50,967 bases of DNA from Verrucomicrobia bacterium Ga0077533 (GTDB lineage Bacteria > Verrucomicrobiota > Verrucomicrobiia > Opitutales > Opitutaceae), in contig LNEH01000168.1 in the NCBI GenBank assembly GCA_001464505.1, positions 1 through 50,967 of the forward strand. Direction: 5' to 3'. The notes below the pieces were generated by a model. The model was not told the DNA's origin, searched no databases, and worked only from the letters and a program-made list of their open reading frames with translations. The position numbers and the translations under genes were made by a program. How positions within the stretch are numbered: the stretch's first letter is position 1; the number at the start of each line of letters is the position of its first letter. This document shows, piece after piece, positions 22,649-32,391 of the stretch.

Positions 22649-22814
22649 CTTTGCAAATTGGGTCTGGGGTTTGGTCAGGGTTTGCGTGGGGATAAGCCGC
22701 CTCCGGTCTGCGGGGCAAAAAAGCCCGCAAAGCCAAAATAAAAATAGGCGGCAAAACGATTCATCGGGCGCCAGTGGTGACCGGCCGGACCCGGGGTGTC
22801 AATCCCGCAGCCGA

Positions 22815-23975
22815 TTATGACTTGGCGGCGTGCACCCGCGCGGCCGCCAGCAGATCGGCCCACTCGGCCGGTTGGCCGCACGCGAGTCGCACCGCCGCGC
22901 GCGCGCTGAGCGCCCCAACAATGTTCCCCGTGCCGCAATAAGCCCCCACCGCCCAGACTTTGTCGCCCATCTGTTCCAGCACCGGCAGCCCATCCGTCGT
23001 GTAGGCCACTGAGGCCGCCCAACGGTGTGTCACCGGCGCTCGCACCTTCAGGTGTCCGCGCAGGAATTCATCCAACAATCCCTGGATCAGTTCCGTCGGC
23101 TCGTTGGAGTGCGTCCATTCCGTGACCCCGCCGTGATCGCGAAACCCGCCGAGCGCGATGCTCTGGTTGGGCAGCTGTTGCCAGTATTCAAAACCGTGCC
23201 GCCAGTAAACCGGCCGGGCGAAACTCACTTCGGGCGCGGGCGCCGTGGCCAGCATCTGCTGCCGCGCCGTGCGGACCCGCGGGCTGAGTTCGGGAAATAT
23301 CTGCTCCAGCCGGCCGTCCACCGCGACAATCACCGTGTCGCAGAAAATGGTGCCCTTGTCCGTGACCACCGATCCTGGCACCATTTTTCGCACCGGCGAA
23401 CCCTCGTAGAGCAAAGCGTCGCGCTGCCGGAGTTTTCGCGCGATGGCCCGCACCCGGCGCAGCGGTTGCATGACCCCGTCCGATGGCAGCAGCAGCCCCT
23501 CGCCTTCCGGCCCGGCGTAGGGCTCGGCGGCAAAGCCACAGTAGCGGAGCGCGGCCAGATGCTTCGCACAATCCGCCCGCTCGGCTTCATCGGCCGCAAT
23601 GCGCAGCGAACCCGTCAGGCGGATGATCTCGGGCAACTCCTCCGCCTGGCGTTGGATTTCCCGCGCCGTGAACCGGTAGAGGTTGCTGGCGGTCGTTTCA
23701 CCAAACTGCACCACCGTCTCGTTGAAAAATTTCGCCAGCCCCGCGAGCACGAAGCCGCCGTTGCGGCCCGCCGCGCCCGCCCCCACTTCGCCGGCGTCCA
23801 CGCCCACGGCGCTGACGCCCATGGCGCCGAGTTCCTCCATCGCCGCCAAGCCGGAACCACCCAGCCCGATGACGCACACGTCGGCCCGCACCGGGCCCTC
23901 CAGGCGCGGCAGCGGCCGCCAGTCGCGGTCTTCCCAGATGGGGAGGTTCACGTGGACGATATGCACCGGCTGCAA
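22815..23975 (-). CDS. FAD-dependent oxidoreductase (DAO family)
   Basis: DVCVIGLGGSGLAAMEELGAMGVSAVGVDAGEVGAGAAGRNGGFVLAG; C-terminal GDKVWAVGAYCGTGNIVGALSARAAVRL. N-terminal start uncertain. Confidence 0.85.
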   Translation of the reverse strand: MQPVHIVHVNLPIWEDRDWRPLPRLEGPVRADVCVIGLGGSGLAAMEELGAMGVSAVGVDAGEVGAGAAGRNGGFVLAGLAKFFNETVVQFGETTASNLYRFTAREIQRQAEELPEIIRLTGSLRIAADEAERADCAKHLAALRYCGFAAEPYAGPEGEGLLLPSDGVMQPLRRVRAIARKLRQRDALLYEGSPVRKMVPGSVVTDKGTIFCDTVIVAVDGRLEQIFPELSPRVRTARQQMLATAPAPEVSFARPVYWRHGFEYWQQLPNQSIALGGFRDHGGVTEWTHSNEPTELIQGLLDEFLRGHLKVRAPVTHRWAASVAYTTDGLPVLEQMGDKVWAVGAYCGTGNIVGALSARAAVRLACGQPAEWADLLAAARVHAAKS

Positions 23976-24046
23976 CCGGGAGGCAAGAACGCGCGCACGC
24001 GGTTGACGCCCGCCGGGCAGGCCGCCTTGATGCGAGCGGTCACCCC

Positions 24047-24856
24047 ATGAAGCCGCTTTATGATTTCAGCCGATTGCCCGTGGACCGCACGGTCGCGCCG
24101 CGCGACACCATGCAGGCGCCGGAAAATCCGGAGCAGTATTTTGATCTCGGCCGGCGCGCGCTGGAGCTGATCCATTTTTCCTCGGTGCTGTGCGACAAGC
24201 CGCACTACCCGGACATCCTCGACCTGCCCTGCGGCCACGGCCGGGTGCTGCGCTGGCTGCGCGCCCACTACCACTACGCCAGCATCACGGCCTGCGACCT
24301 CGACCGTGCCGGGGTTGATTTTTGCGCGAAACAATTTGGGGCGCGGCCAGTGTATTCGCAGCCGGACCTGCGCCAGCTGCCCTTCGCGGCGCAGTTTGAC
24401 CTCATCTGGGTCGGCTCGCTCGTCACCCATCTCCGCGAGGACCGCTGGCTCGCCGCCCTGGATTGTCTCGTCCAGTGGACGCGCGAATGCGGCGTCATCG
24501 TGTTCAGCACCCAGGGCCGCACGGTCGCCAGCCTGCTCGCACGCGGCCAGAAAAACATTGCCGAGAACATCGACAAGCCGGCGCTGCTCGCCGACTACGC
24601 CCGCACCGGCTTCGCCTACCAGCGCTATTTTGAGAGCAAGGCCGCGGAGGACTACGGCCTCGCCCTCAGCTCGCCCGCCTGGCTCATGCGCGTCCTGCAA
24701 CGCCACCCCAATGTCATCGTGCGCGCCTATCTCGAGGAAGCCTGGGGCCTGCAGGATGTGGTCATCCTCTACAAGAAAGCGGATCACTTCGAACCGGTCC
24801 ACCCCGGGCCGGGGAAAACTCCGCCTGGATTGCTCGGGCGGCTGTTCGGCCGCTAA
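24047..24856 (+). CDS. class I SAM-dependent methyltransferase
   Basis: DILDLPCGHGRVLRWLRAHYHYASITACDLD motif I; 269 aa. Confidence 0.8.
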   Translation: MKPLYDFSRLPVDRTVAPRDTMQAPENPEQYFDLGRRALELIHFSSVLCDKPHYPDILDLPCGHGRVLRWLRAHYHYASITACDLDRAGVDFCAKQFGARPVYSQPDLRQLPFAAQFDLIWVGSLVTHLREDRWLAALDCLVQWTRECGVIVFSTQGRTVASLLARGQKNIAENIDKPALLADYARTGFAYQRYFESKAAEDYGLALSSPAWLMRVLQRHPNVIVRAYLEEAWGLQDVVILYKKADHFEPVHPGPGKTPPGLLGRLFGR

Positions 24857-25614
24857 CGGGCACCCAGGAATTCCCAGCACAGCACCGCGGCCGCCGCGGA
24901 GACGTTGAGCGACTCGACGGTGGCCGCGCCGGGAATCCGCACGAGCCGGTCGCATAGCGCCATGATCTCGGGGGCCATGCCCCGCTCCTCGTTGCCGAGG
25001 ATGATGGCCGGCGGCCGGGGCAGGCCGCGTTCCCGGGCCGCGCGCGGCGAGAGCTGGTTGCCGCGCAGGCTTGTGCCGATGAGATAATGGCTCCGTTTCA
25101 GCTCGGCGCAAAACACCGGCAGCGCCGGCACGCGGTAAAAATCGACAAACTCCATGCCACCCTCGGCCACGCGCCAGGCCGCCTCGCCGGGCAGCGCCTG
25201 CGCCGGGTGGTCCGGCACGATGATCGCCTTCACGCCAAAAAACGCCGCCGTGCGCACGATGGCCCCGACGTTGTTCGCGTTGCTCACGCGGTCGAGCAGC
25301 AGCAGCGGCGCCTTCGTCCGCGCCCATTCCCCCATGACCTCGCGCGTCACCTTCTTCAACGGCCGCGCAGCAATCACCGCCACGATGCCGCCGTGCAGCT
25401 TGGTGCCGGCGACCTTTTCCAACTCCGCCGCCTCCACCTGCCGGTAGACTTTTTTCTGCGTCGCCAGCCGCGAACAGAACTCCCCGCTCCGCTTGCCCGT
25501 CTGGACGTCAAAAAACAACCGCCGCACCTCGTCCGGATGTCGCGCGAACAGGGTCGAGACCGCCTGCCAGCCGCAGACGTTCAGTTCCTTGGATGCGGGA
25601 GCGGGTGGTTTCAT
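24853..25614 (-). CDS. TrmH/SpoU family RNA 2'-O-methyltransferase
   Basis: LLLLDRVSNANNVGAIVRTAAFFGVKAIIVP; AIILGNEERGMAPEIM; VRIPGAATVESLNVSAAAAVLCWE (SPOUT motifs 1-3). Confidence 0.92.
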   Translation of the reverse strand: MKPPAPASKELNVCGWQAVSTLFARHPDEVRRLFFDVQTGKRSGEFCSRLATQKKVYRQVEAAELEKVAGTKLHGGIVAVIAARPLKKVTREVMGEWARTKAPLLLLDRVSNANNVGAIVRTAAFFGVKAIIVPDHPAQALPGEAAWRVAEGGMEFVDFYRVPALPVFCAELKRSHYLIGTSLRGNQLSPRAARERGLPRPPAIILGNEERGMAPEIMALCDRLVRIPGAATVESLNVSAAAAVLCWEFLGAR

Positions 25615-26660
25615 GCCATGGTTTCGCCGACGACGGTGAACTCCTCCCGGTTGTGATACAAGTGGCGGATACGGAGATTCGTCGCGTGCTTCGCAAAAGG
25701 CGAGTCCGGCGCCTGAATCTCTTTGAGCAGGGTCAACGAGTCCACATGGCCGAACTTCAGGTTGATGACAAATCGCCGGCACCAGCCGTGCGCCAGCCAC
25801 GGGGCAACGATGTTCTGCATCACATGGTGCGGCTCCTCGACCAGATCGCAAAACAGCCAGTCGCAGGTTACGCCGGTCGGGGGTGAAAACCTGAACGCAT
25901 CCTCCAGGCGGTGCTCGATCAGCGGATGGTTCAGCGCGCCGCCCTTGAGCGGGCCGTTGTCCACCGCGATGACGCGCGCCCCGCGCTTCGCCGCGCTGTA
26001 GCTCCAGCCGCCCGGGGCCGCGCCAAGATCGACGACGGTCTCTTCCGCCGCCGGCTCGCGCCCGAGGACGATGTAGGCCTCTTCCACTTTCAAATAGGAG
26101 CGCGATGGCGCCGCGTCGTCGTCCGCCATCCGCCGCTGCCCGCCCAGCCAGGCCTCGCGCGCGGCGAACACCCGGCCGAAATCCGCGAAGAACACCATCA
26201 ATCCGCGCGCCTTCCCCGCCCCGCGCGGCAGATCCGCTGTCGCCAGCCGGGCGATGCGCGAGAGTTTTTTCTTCAACAGCTCGCCAAAGGCCTTCTCCAC
26301 CGCGCTCGCCCGGCGGCCCAGCCCGACGACTTCGGGCACGGTTTGAAAAACGCAAGGCCACTCCGCGTCGATGCGCTCGCCGCGCAGGCTCGCAAAGAAG
26401 AAATCCGCCAGCTGCGACGCCAGGGCGTTGACCGACTCGCCCTTGAACTCACGCGGCGCGGACAACGTCAGGTGCGGGAAGGCCAGTTCCGGTAGGGCGA
26501 GTCGTCCCGACGAGCCGTCATCCGACAACGGCTCATCCGGAGGATTCGCCCTACCCTCACACAACGCCCAGCCCACCCCTTTCTCGGTCACACCCAACCC
26601 CGCCCCGGTGAGCTCGCGCTCGAGGAGAGCTTCGTAACCATGCTGGCAGAGGGAGAGCAT
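25611..26660 (-). CDS. RlmM-like SAM-dependent rRNA 2'-O-methyltransferase
   Basis: SRSYLKVEEAYIVLGREPAAEETVVDLGAAPGGWSYSAAKRGARVIAVDNGPLKG; VTCDWLFCDLVEEP, typical RlmM layout. Confidence 0.8.
   Translation of the reverse strand: MLSLCQHGYEALLERELTGAGLGVTEKGVGWALCEGRANPPDEPLSDDGSSGRLALPELAFPHLTLSAPREFKGESVNALASQLADFFFASLRGERIDAEWPCVFQTVPEVVGLGRRASAVEKAFGELLKKKLSRIARLATADLPRGAGKARGLMVFFADFGRVFAAREAWLGGQRRMADDDAAPSRSYLKVEEAYIVLGREPAAEETVVDLGAAPGGWSYSAAKRGARVIAVDNGPLKGGALNHPLIEHRLEDAFRFSPPTGVTCDWLFCDLVEEPHHVMQNIVAPWLAHGWCRRFVINLKFGHVDSLTLLKEIQAPDSPFAKHATNLRIRHLYHNREEFTVVGETMA
26491..26555. repeat. palindromic repeat element embedded in frame within the RlmM-like CDS
   Basis: Outer arms ggtagggcga / tcgccctacc and inner gagccgt / acggctc. 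Confidence 0.75.
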
Positions 26661-26703
26661 TCCGCAGCTTTACCGCCCCGCCCGCCGCCGCCGAGATGAA
26701 AAT

Positions 26704-26753
26704 GTGGGAGCGGGTTTATCCCGCGACCGGTCGGGGCACAAAGCCCCTCTCAC
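26704..26753. repeat. short double-hairpin intergenic element
   Basis: gcggg-tttat-cccgc and ggggc-acaaa-gcccc hairpins bounded by gtgggag/ctctcac; resembles the interior of the 50367-50606 element. Confidence 0.6.
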
Positions 26754-26806
26754 GATGAAAATCTCCGTGCATTTGGCCCCCGGCTTCGTTCACTCAGCCA
26801 ATCCCC

Positions 26807-27843
26807 ATGCGACCGCCCACTTCCGATCTGCGCATCAGCACGGCGCGCCCGTTGCTCTCGCCGGCCATCCTCGAGGAGGATCTGCCGTTGTCCGCGGCCG
26901 GCGCGGCGCTCGTGCAATCGGCCCGCCAGGCCGTTGGCGACATCCTCGCCAGCCGCGACGACCGGTTGCTGGCAATCGTCGGCCCCTGCTCGATCCATGA
27001 TCCGGCGGCGGCGCTCGACTACGCGCGGAAACTCAAGCCCGTGGCCGACCGGCTCGCCCGCGACCTGCTGGTCGTGATGCGCGTCTATTTTGAAAAGCCC
27101 CGCACGACCATCGGCTGGAAGGGTCTGATCAACGACCCGCACCTCGACGGCAGCTTTCAGGTCAACACCGGCCTGCGCCTCGCCCGCCGGCTCATGCTCG
27201 ACATCAACGCCGCCGGCCTGCCCATCGGCACCGAGTTTTTGGACACGACCCTCGGCCAGTATTACGCCGACCTCGTCTCGTGGGCCGCCATCGGCGCGCG
27301 CACGACGGAGAGCCAGATCCACCGCGAACTCGCTTCGGGTCTCTCGATGCCGGTCGGTTTCAAAAACCGCACCGACGGCGACCTGCAGGTCCCCACTGTT
27401 TTCCCTCCCTCACCCGCGAAGGCGCCCCCGCCGTGCTCGGCACGACCGGCAACCCCGAAGGCCACCTGGTGCTGCGCGGTGGCAGCCGCACCGGCCCGAA
27501 TTACGGCCGCGAATCCATCCACCAGGCCGCCGCTCTGCTGAAGAAATCCGGCTCGCTCGCCGTGGTGCTCGTGGACTGCAGCCACGACAACAGCGGCAAG
27601 AAGCATGACCAGCAGGAGCAGGTCGCCGCCGATCTCGCCGCGCAGGTTGCCGCCGGCGAACGCGCGCTCATCGGCTTCATGCTGGAAAGCAACCTCGTCG
27701 GCGGCGCGCAGCAGCATGAGCCCGGCCGGCCGCTGACCCCGGGGCAGAGCATCACCGACGCCTGCCTGTCGTTCGACGAAACCGTGCCCGTGCTCGAAAA
27801 ACTGGCGCAAGGGGCCGCCGCCCGGCGACAGCAAAAGGTCTGA
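26807..27843 (+). pseudogene. aroG: frame-disrupted 3-deoxy-7-phosphoheptulonate synthase (type I alpha, AroF/G/H-like)
   Basis: N-terminal part in one frame ([25 protein letters not shown]...[12 protein letters not shown]) and C-terminal part in another ([31 protein letters not shown]...SHDNSGKKH...GQSITDACLSFDET); junction near 27390-27400 with about 10 codons missing. Confidence 0.85.
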
Positions 27844-27853
27844 TATTTCGGCC

Positions 27854-28993
27854 ATGCGCGTCCTCGTTGCCTTCGACAAATTCAAGGACGCGCTCACGGC
27901 CGCGCAGGCCTGCGAGGCCGCCGCCACCGCGCTCCGCGCCAAACACCCCGGGTGGACGCTTGATCTCTGCCCGCTCACCGACGGCGGCGAGGGGTTTTGC
28001 GAGACGCTCACCGCTGCGGCGAATGGTCGGCTCGAACACATCGAGGTTTCCGGCCCGCGCGGGGCAACGGTCAACGCGTCCATCGGCTATGTGGCGGGAA
28101 GGCAGCTCACGGCTGCTGTGCGCGACCGACTTGGCTTAAAGCCGGCTGGCACACTCGCAACAATCGGCATGGCTTCCGCCAGCGGCCTGGAACTCCTGCC
28201 ACGCAACCAGCGCGATCCCTGGCGGACCTGTAGCTACGGCACGGGAGAGTTGATCCACGCCGCCGTTCAGGCTGGCTCCGACGCCATCCTGCTCGGCGTC
28301 GGCGGCAGCGCGACCAATGAACTCGGGCTTGGCGCGTTGTCGGCCCTCGGCTTACGGTTCCACGACGTGGGCGGCGAGCAATTGTATGTGCCCACACCAG
28401 AAATCTGGCCGGATATCGATTCACTAGACCGCCGGAAACTGATGTCGCTGCCTCCCGTCTTCATCGCTTGCGACGTGACTAATCCGCTGCTCGGCCCGCG
28501 TGGCGCCACGGCGACCTTTGGCCCGCAAAAGGGCCTGAAGCCTGACGACCTGCCCCGGCTCGAAACGGAGATGGCCCGGATGGCCTCATTGTTATGCGCA
28601 ACCTGCGGCCAGCCGCTTTCCCTCGCCGACCTGCCCGGCACCGGCGCGGCCGGTGGCATCGCGTTCGGTCTGATGGTCGCCTGCGGCGCGCAGCTGGTGC
28701 CGGGTTTTGACCTCGTCACGGAATGGCTCGACCTGCCCGCGCGGATCGCGACGGCCGACCTGGTGCTCACGGGCGAAGGCCGGTTTGATGCCACCTCGCT
28801 CAGCGGCAAGGGTCCGGGCTCGCTCGTCGCGACGGCTCGGCGGCTTGGCAAAACCGCTCACGTTTTTGCCGGCAGCCTTGGCGTGCCGACGGATGACCTG
28901 CACCATGCCGTCACGCCACCGGGCCTGCCGCTGGCCGAGGCGCTGCCCCGCACCGCAGAGATGCTGGCCGCGGCGGTGAGCCGTGCCTTGTGA
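27854..28993 (+). CDS. glycerate kinase (GarK/GlxK family)
   Basis: MRVLVAFDKFKDALTAAQACEAAATALR...PLTDGGEGF; LLGVGGSATNELGLGALSALGLRF; LTGEGRFDATSLSGKGPGSL. Confidence 0.93.
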   Translation: MRVLVAFDKFKDALTAAQACEAAATALRAKHPGWTLDLCPLTDGGEGFCETLTAAANGRLEHIEVSGPRGATVNASIGYVAGRQLTAAVRDRLGLKPAGTLATIGMASASGLELLPRNQRDPWRTCSYGTGELIHAAVQAGSDAILLGVGGSATNELGLGALSALGLRFHDVGGEQLYVPTPEIWPDIDSLDRRKLMSLPPVFIACDVTNPLLGPRGATATFGPQKGLKPDDLPRLETEMARMASLLCATCGQPLSLADLPGTGAAGGIAFGLMVACGAQLVPGFDLVTEWLDLPARIATADLVLTGEGRFDATSLSGKGPGSLVATARRLGKTAHVFAGSLGVPTDDLHHAVTPPGLPLAEALPRTAEMLAAAVSRAL

Positions 28994-29054
28994 GTCTTCT
29001 CCTGTCACGATTCTCCTCGCCAAGCCTCGGCGGCGTTTTCAAAAATCTCGGCAC

Positions 29055-30404
29055 ATGTCACGCCGGTCGCTCGTGAAGATCTCCCTCGGAACCATAGCCG
29101 TCAGCGCTCTCGCTCTGGCGCTGGGTTGCGCCAGCAAGCCAACCAAAGCCGCGACCAATCCGGCCGCCCCGGCCACCACCCAACCGTCCGCTCCGCCCGA
29201 AAGACTGCCGCGGGTCATGCTGGGCATCGACGTGCTCGAGGCGGACAACTTCGCCGCCGTGGCGGGAAAGAAAATCGGCCTGCTCACCCACCCCGCCGGC
29301 GTGAACCGCCGCGGCGAAAGCACCCTCAACGTCCTGCGTCGCGCCCCGAAGACCAAGCTCGTCGCGCTTTTCGCCCCCGAGCACGGGTTCGAGGGCCAGA
29401 TCAAGGCCGGCGACAATTTCAATGACACGATTCACACCGCCACCGGGCTGCCCGTGTATTCGCTGCACGGCAAGAACCGCAAGCCCACCGCGAAACAGCT
29501 TCAGGGCCTCGACGCGCTCGTCATCGACCTGCAGGACATCGGCGTGCGGTCCTACACGTTCAATGTGGTGATGCGCTACGCGATGGACGCCTGTTTCCAA
29601 TACGGCGTGGAGGTCATCGTGCTCGACCGGCCCAACCCGCTCGGGGGGCTGAAGGTGGACGGCCCGCCGCTCGACCCGGAGAACATGAGCGGGGTCGGCG
29701 CTTTCCCCCGCATGCCGTATGTGCATGGCCTCACCATCGGTGAGATCGCCCGCGTCGCCAAAGAGGGTTCCCGCGCCATCTCCGGCCTGGAACTGACCGA
29801 GAAGGTGCGTGCGAAAGGCAAACTCACGGTCATCCCCCTGCGCGGCTGGTCGCGGAGCATGCGCTGGCCGGACACGGAATTGAAATGGGTGGCCACCTCG
29901 CCCTACATCGGCAGTTACGAGGCCGTCATCGGCTATGCCATGGTCGGGCTTGGCACGCAGAACAGCGACTGGTCGTGGGGCATCGGCCGCGATTATCCGT
30001 TCCGCGGCATCGGGTTTCCCAAAAAGTCACCGGACGAAATCATCCAGGCCATAAAAGCCTATCAAATCCCCGGCCTCGCCTTCGTGAAACGCTCCGGCAC
30101 AGGCAGCGACGGCAAGCCGATGACCGGCGTCTACGTGGAGGTGGTTGATTGGGAAAAATGGAACCCCACCGCCCTCTCCTTCTACATGCACAAGCAGGCC
30201 GCGAAATGGACGCGTCTCAACCCCTTTGCCACGCTGACCATGGACGAAGCGCGCAGCTTCAGGATCCACGTCGGCTCCAGCGCCTGGCTCGCCGCCCTGC
30301 AGCGCGAGGGCGCGCGGGTGGATGTGCCGCTCTTTCTCAGGAATTGGGCCGAGCGCGCCAAGATCTACCAGGATCAGACGAAGAAATTCTGGCTCTACCC
30401 GTAG
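29055..30404 (+). CDS. DUF1343/NamZ-like lipoprotein (exo-beta-N-acetylmuramidase family)
   Basis: Lipobox-like ALALGCAS; VMLGIDVLEADNFAAVAGKKIGLLTHPAGVNRRGEST, LFAPEHGFEGQIKAGD, LQDIGVRSYTF, LDRPNPLGG. Confidence 0.9.
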   Translation: MSRRSLVKISLGTIAVSALALALGCASKPTKAATNPAAPATTQPSAPPERLPRVMLGIDVLEADNFAAVAGKKIGLLTHPAGVNRRGESTLNVLRRAPKTKLVALFAPEHGFEGQIKAGDNFNDTIHTATGLPVYSLHGKNRKPTAKQLQGLDALVIDLQDIGVRSYTFNVVMRYAMDACFQYGVEVIVLDRPNPLGGLKVDGPPLDPENMSGVGAFPRMPYVHGLTIGEIARVAKEGSRAISGLELTEKVRAKGKLTVIPLRGWSRSMRWPDTELKWVATSPYIGSYEAVIGYAMVGLGTQNSDWSWGIGRDYPFRGIGFPKKSPDEIIQAIKAYQIPGLAFVKRSGTGSDGKPMTGVYVEVVDWEKWNPTALSFYMHKQAAKWTRLNPFATLTMDEARSFRIHVGSSAWLAALQREGARVDVPLFLRNWAERAKIYQDQTKKFWLYP

Positions 30405-30456
30405 ACATAGACAGGTTCTGGTTTGCGCCGGAGGACGGGCACGGATTCAAACAGAC

Positions 30457-31746
30457 ATGACACAACCGCCCCGCCCCTTCGCCCGGCTGCTGCCCGGATT
30501 CTTGCTCCTGCTGGGTTTCGCCACGCTGGCCCACGCCGTCGTCCCGGCGTTTGATCCCGTCGCCGAGACGGAGAAACTGCTCAACACCCTGCCCGCGGAG
30601 GCGCGCGCCAAATCCGACGCGTATTTTGAGGGTGGTTACATCATCCAGGTCTGGAATCTGGTGCTCGGCCTCGCCATCACCTGGGCCTTGTTGAAATTCG
30701 GCGTGACGGTGAAGCTGCGGGACGTCGCCGAGCGGGTTATCAAGATCCGCTACCTGCAGGGCGTGATTTTCATCGCCCTGTTTGCCCTTGTCTCCGCAAT
30801 CATCGATTTGCCGAACGACTACTACGTGGGCTTTATCCGCGAACACCGTTTCGGGCTGTCCAACCTGACAACCGGCGGCTGGCTGGGTGAGCAGGTGAAG
30901 GGGCTCGTCGTGGCAATGATCGCACTGAGCTTGATTGGTTCGCTCCTCTATCTCGGCATCCGCAAATCCCCGCAACGCTGGTGGGTGCGGGCGTCGCTCG
31001 CCACGCCGTTCTTCATGATTTTCCTGATGGTGCTGGCGCCGGTGTTCGTAATGCCGCTCTTCAACAAATACACCCTCCTGACCGACGCCAAGGTGCGTGA
31101 CCCCATCCTGTCGATGGCCCGCGCGAACGGCGTGCCGGTGGACAAAGTCTACCAGTTCGACGCCTCGAAACAATCCAAGCGCGTCAGCGCCAATGTGAGC
31201 GGCGCGCTCAACACCATCCGCGTCTCCCTGAACGACAATCTCCTCAACCGCTGCACGCCCGGCGAGGTGCAGGCCGTGATGGGTCATGAGCTCGGCCACT
31301 ACGTCCTGAATCACGTCTACAAGGGCGTGATCGCGTTCACCCTGCTCATCAGCGCCGGCTTCTGGTTTACGCATTGGTTCTTCGGCTGGGCCCACCGGCG
31401 GTTCGGCGCCGGCTGGGGCCTGCGTGGCATCGATGACTTCGCCGGCCTGCCGCTGATCCTGGCCGGGTTCAGCGTGTTCATGTTCCTCGCCACCCCGGTC
31501 CGCAACACTCTCACCCGCACCAACGAGGTGGAGGCCGACATCTTCGGTCTCAACGCCGCGCGGCAGCCCGACGGCTTTGCCACCACTGCGCTCAAGCTCT
31601 CCGAATACCGCAAGCTCGCCCCCGGCAAGTGGGAGGAAATAATCTTCTTCACCCACCCCAGCGGCTACAATCGCATCCTGATGGCGATGCGCTGGAAGGC
31701 CGAGCACCTGGCCGAGTTCCCATCGGCCTCGCTGACGGAGAAATAA
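30457..31746 (+). CDS. M48 family (Ste24-like) membrane metalloprotease
   Basis: HELGH motif (EVQAVMGHELGHYVLNH), SKRVSANVSG, NEVEADIFGLNAA. Confidence 0.92.
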   Translation: MTQPPRPFARLLPGFLLLLGFATLAHAVVPAFDPVAETEKLLNTLPAEARAKSDAYFEGGYIIQVWNLVLGLAITWALLKFGVTVKLRDVAERVIKIRYLQGVIFIALFALVSAIIDLPNDYYVGFIREHRFGLSNLTTGGWLGEQVKGLVVAMIALSLIGSLLYLGIRKSPQRWWVRASLATPFFMIFLMVLAPVFVMPLFNKYTLLTDAKVRDPILSMARANGVPVDKVYQFDASKQSKRVSANVSGALNTIRVSLNDNLLNRCTPGEVQAVMGHELGHYVLNHVYKGVIAFTLLISAGFWFTHWFFGWAHRRFGAGWGLRGIDDFAGLPLILAGFSVFMFLATPVRNTLTRTNEVEADIFGLNAARQPDGFATTALKLSEYRKLAPGKWEEIIFFTHPSGYNRILMAMRWKAEHLAEFPSASLTEK

Positions 31747-31749
31747 TGA

Positions 31750-32361
31750 TCACTTCGCTGGCGCGGGGTTGTTTTTCGCCACCCAGGCGTTGTATTCGGC
31801 GCGGGGCAGGAAGCGGAGCGAGGCGGAGTTGATGCAGTAGCGCCGGCCGGTCGGGCCCGGGCCGTCGTCGAAGACGTGCCCGAGGTGCGCGCCGTCCACG
31901 TTGCAGTGGACCTCGATGCGGGTCATGCCGTGGCTGGTGTCGGTGGTCTCGCCGACCAGGGCCTGCTCGATCGGCTTGGTGAAGCTCGGCCAGCCCGTGC
32001 CGCTGTCAAACTTGTCGCGGCTGTCGAACAACGGCGTGTCGCTACAGGCGGAGAAATAGACGCCATCGGCGTGATGATCCCAATATTCGTTCTGGAACGG
32101 CGGCTCGGTGCCCTGCTGGCGCGCAACCTGATACTGGCGTGGGGTCAGCCTTTTTTTCCACTCCTCATCGGTGCGCTGCACACGGGCCTTGCTCATGTCG
32201 ATGACGACGTTGGACGGCAGTCCACAGGCGGAAATTTCACCGGGTTGGCATTCGAGGGCATCCTTGGCAGCAGAGGTCTTGGAAGATTTCATTTCAGCGG
32301 AAAACAGGATCCCGGGGGTCGCGAACAGCGCAAGCGTCAGGGGGAAGAGGAGATTGTTCAT
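31750..32361 (-). CDS. msrB: peptide-methionine (R)-S-oxide reductase MsrB, exported
   Basis: Signal-peptide-like [76 protein letters not shown]. Confidence 0.93.
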   Translation of the reverse strand: MNNLLFPLTLALFATPGILFSAEMKSSKTSAAKDALECQPGEISACGLPSNVVIDMSKARVQRTDEEWKKRLTPRQYQVARQQGTEPPFQNEYWDHHADGVYFSACSDTPLFDSRDKFDSGTGWPSFTKPIEQALVGETTDTSHGMTRIEVHCNVDGAHLGHVFDDGPGPTGRRYCINSASLRFLPRAEYNAWVAKNNPAPAK

Positions 32362-32391
32362 GCCAAGCCTGAGAGTGATCACTTTTGGCCT

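Noticed and set aside
22675-22770. Possible 29-aa peptide MNRFAAYFYFGFAGFFAPQTGGGLSPRKP downstream of the DAO gene on the minus strand
   Set aside because: Very short, no detectable ribosome-binding site or conservation evidence from this window, overlaps an imperfect hairpin; could be chance.
31750-32361. MsrB lacking most of the zinc-binding cysteines ([24 protein letters not shown])
   Set aside because: The zinc-free MsrB type with [12 protein letters not shown] is a known natural variant; the catalytic [11 protein letters not shown] is intact, so not novel.
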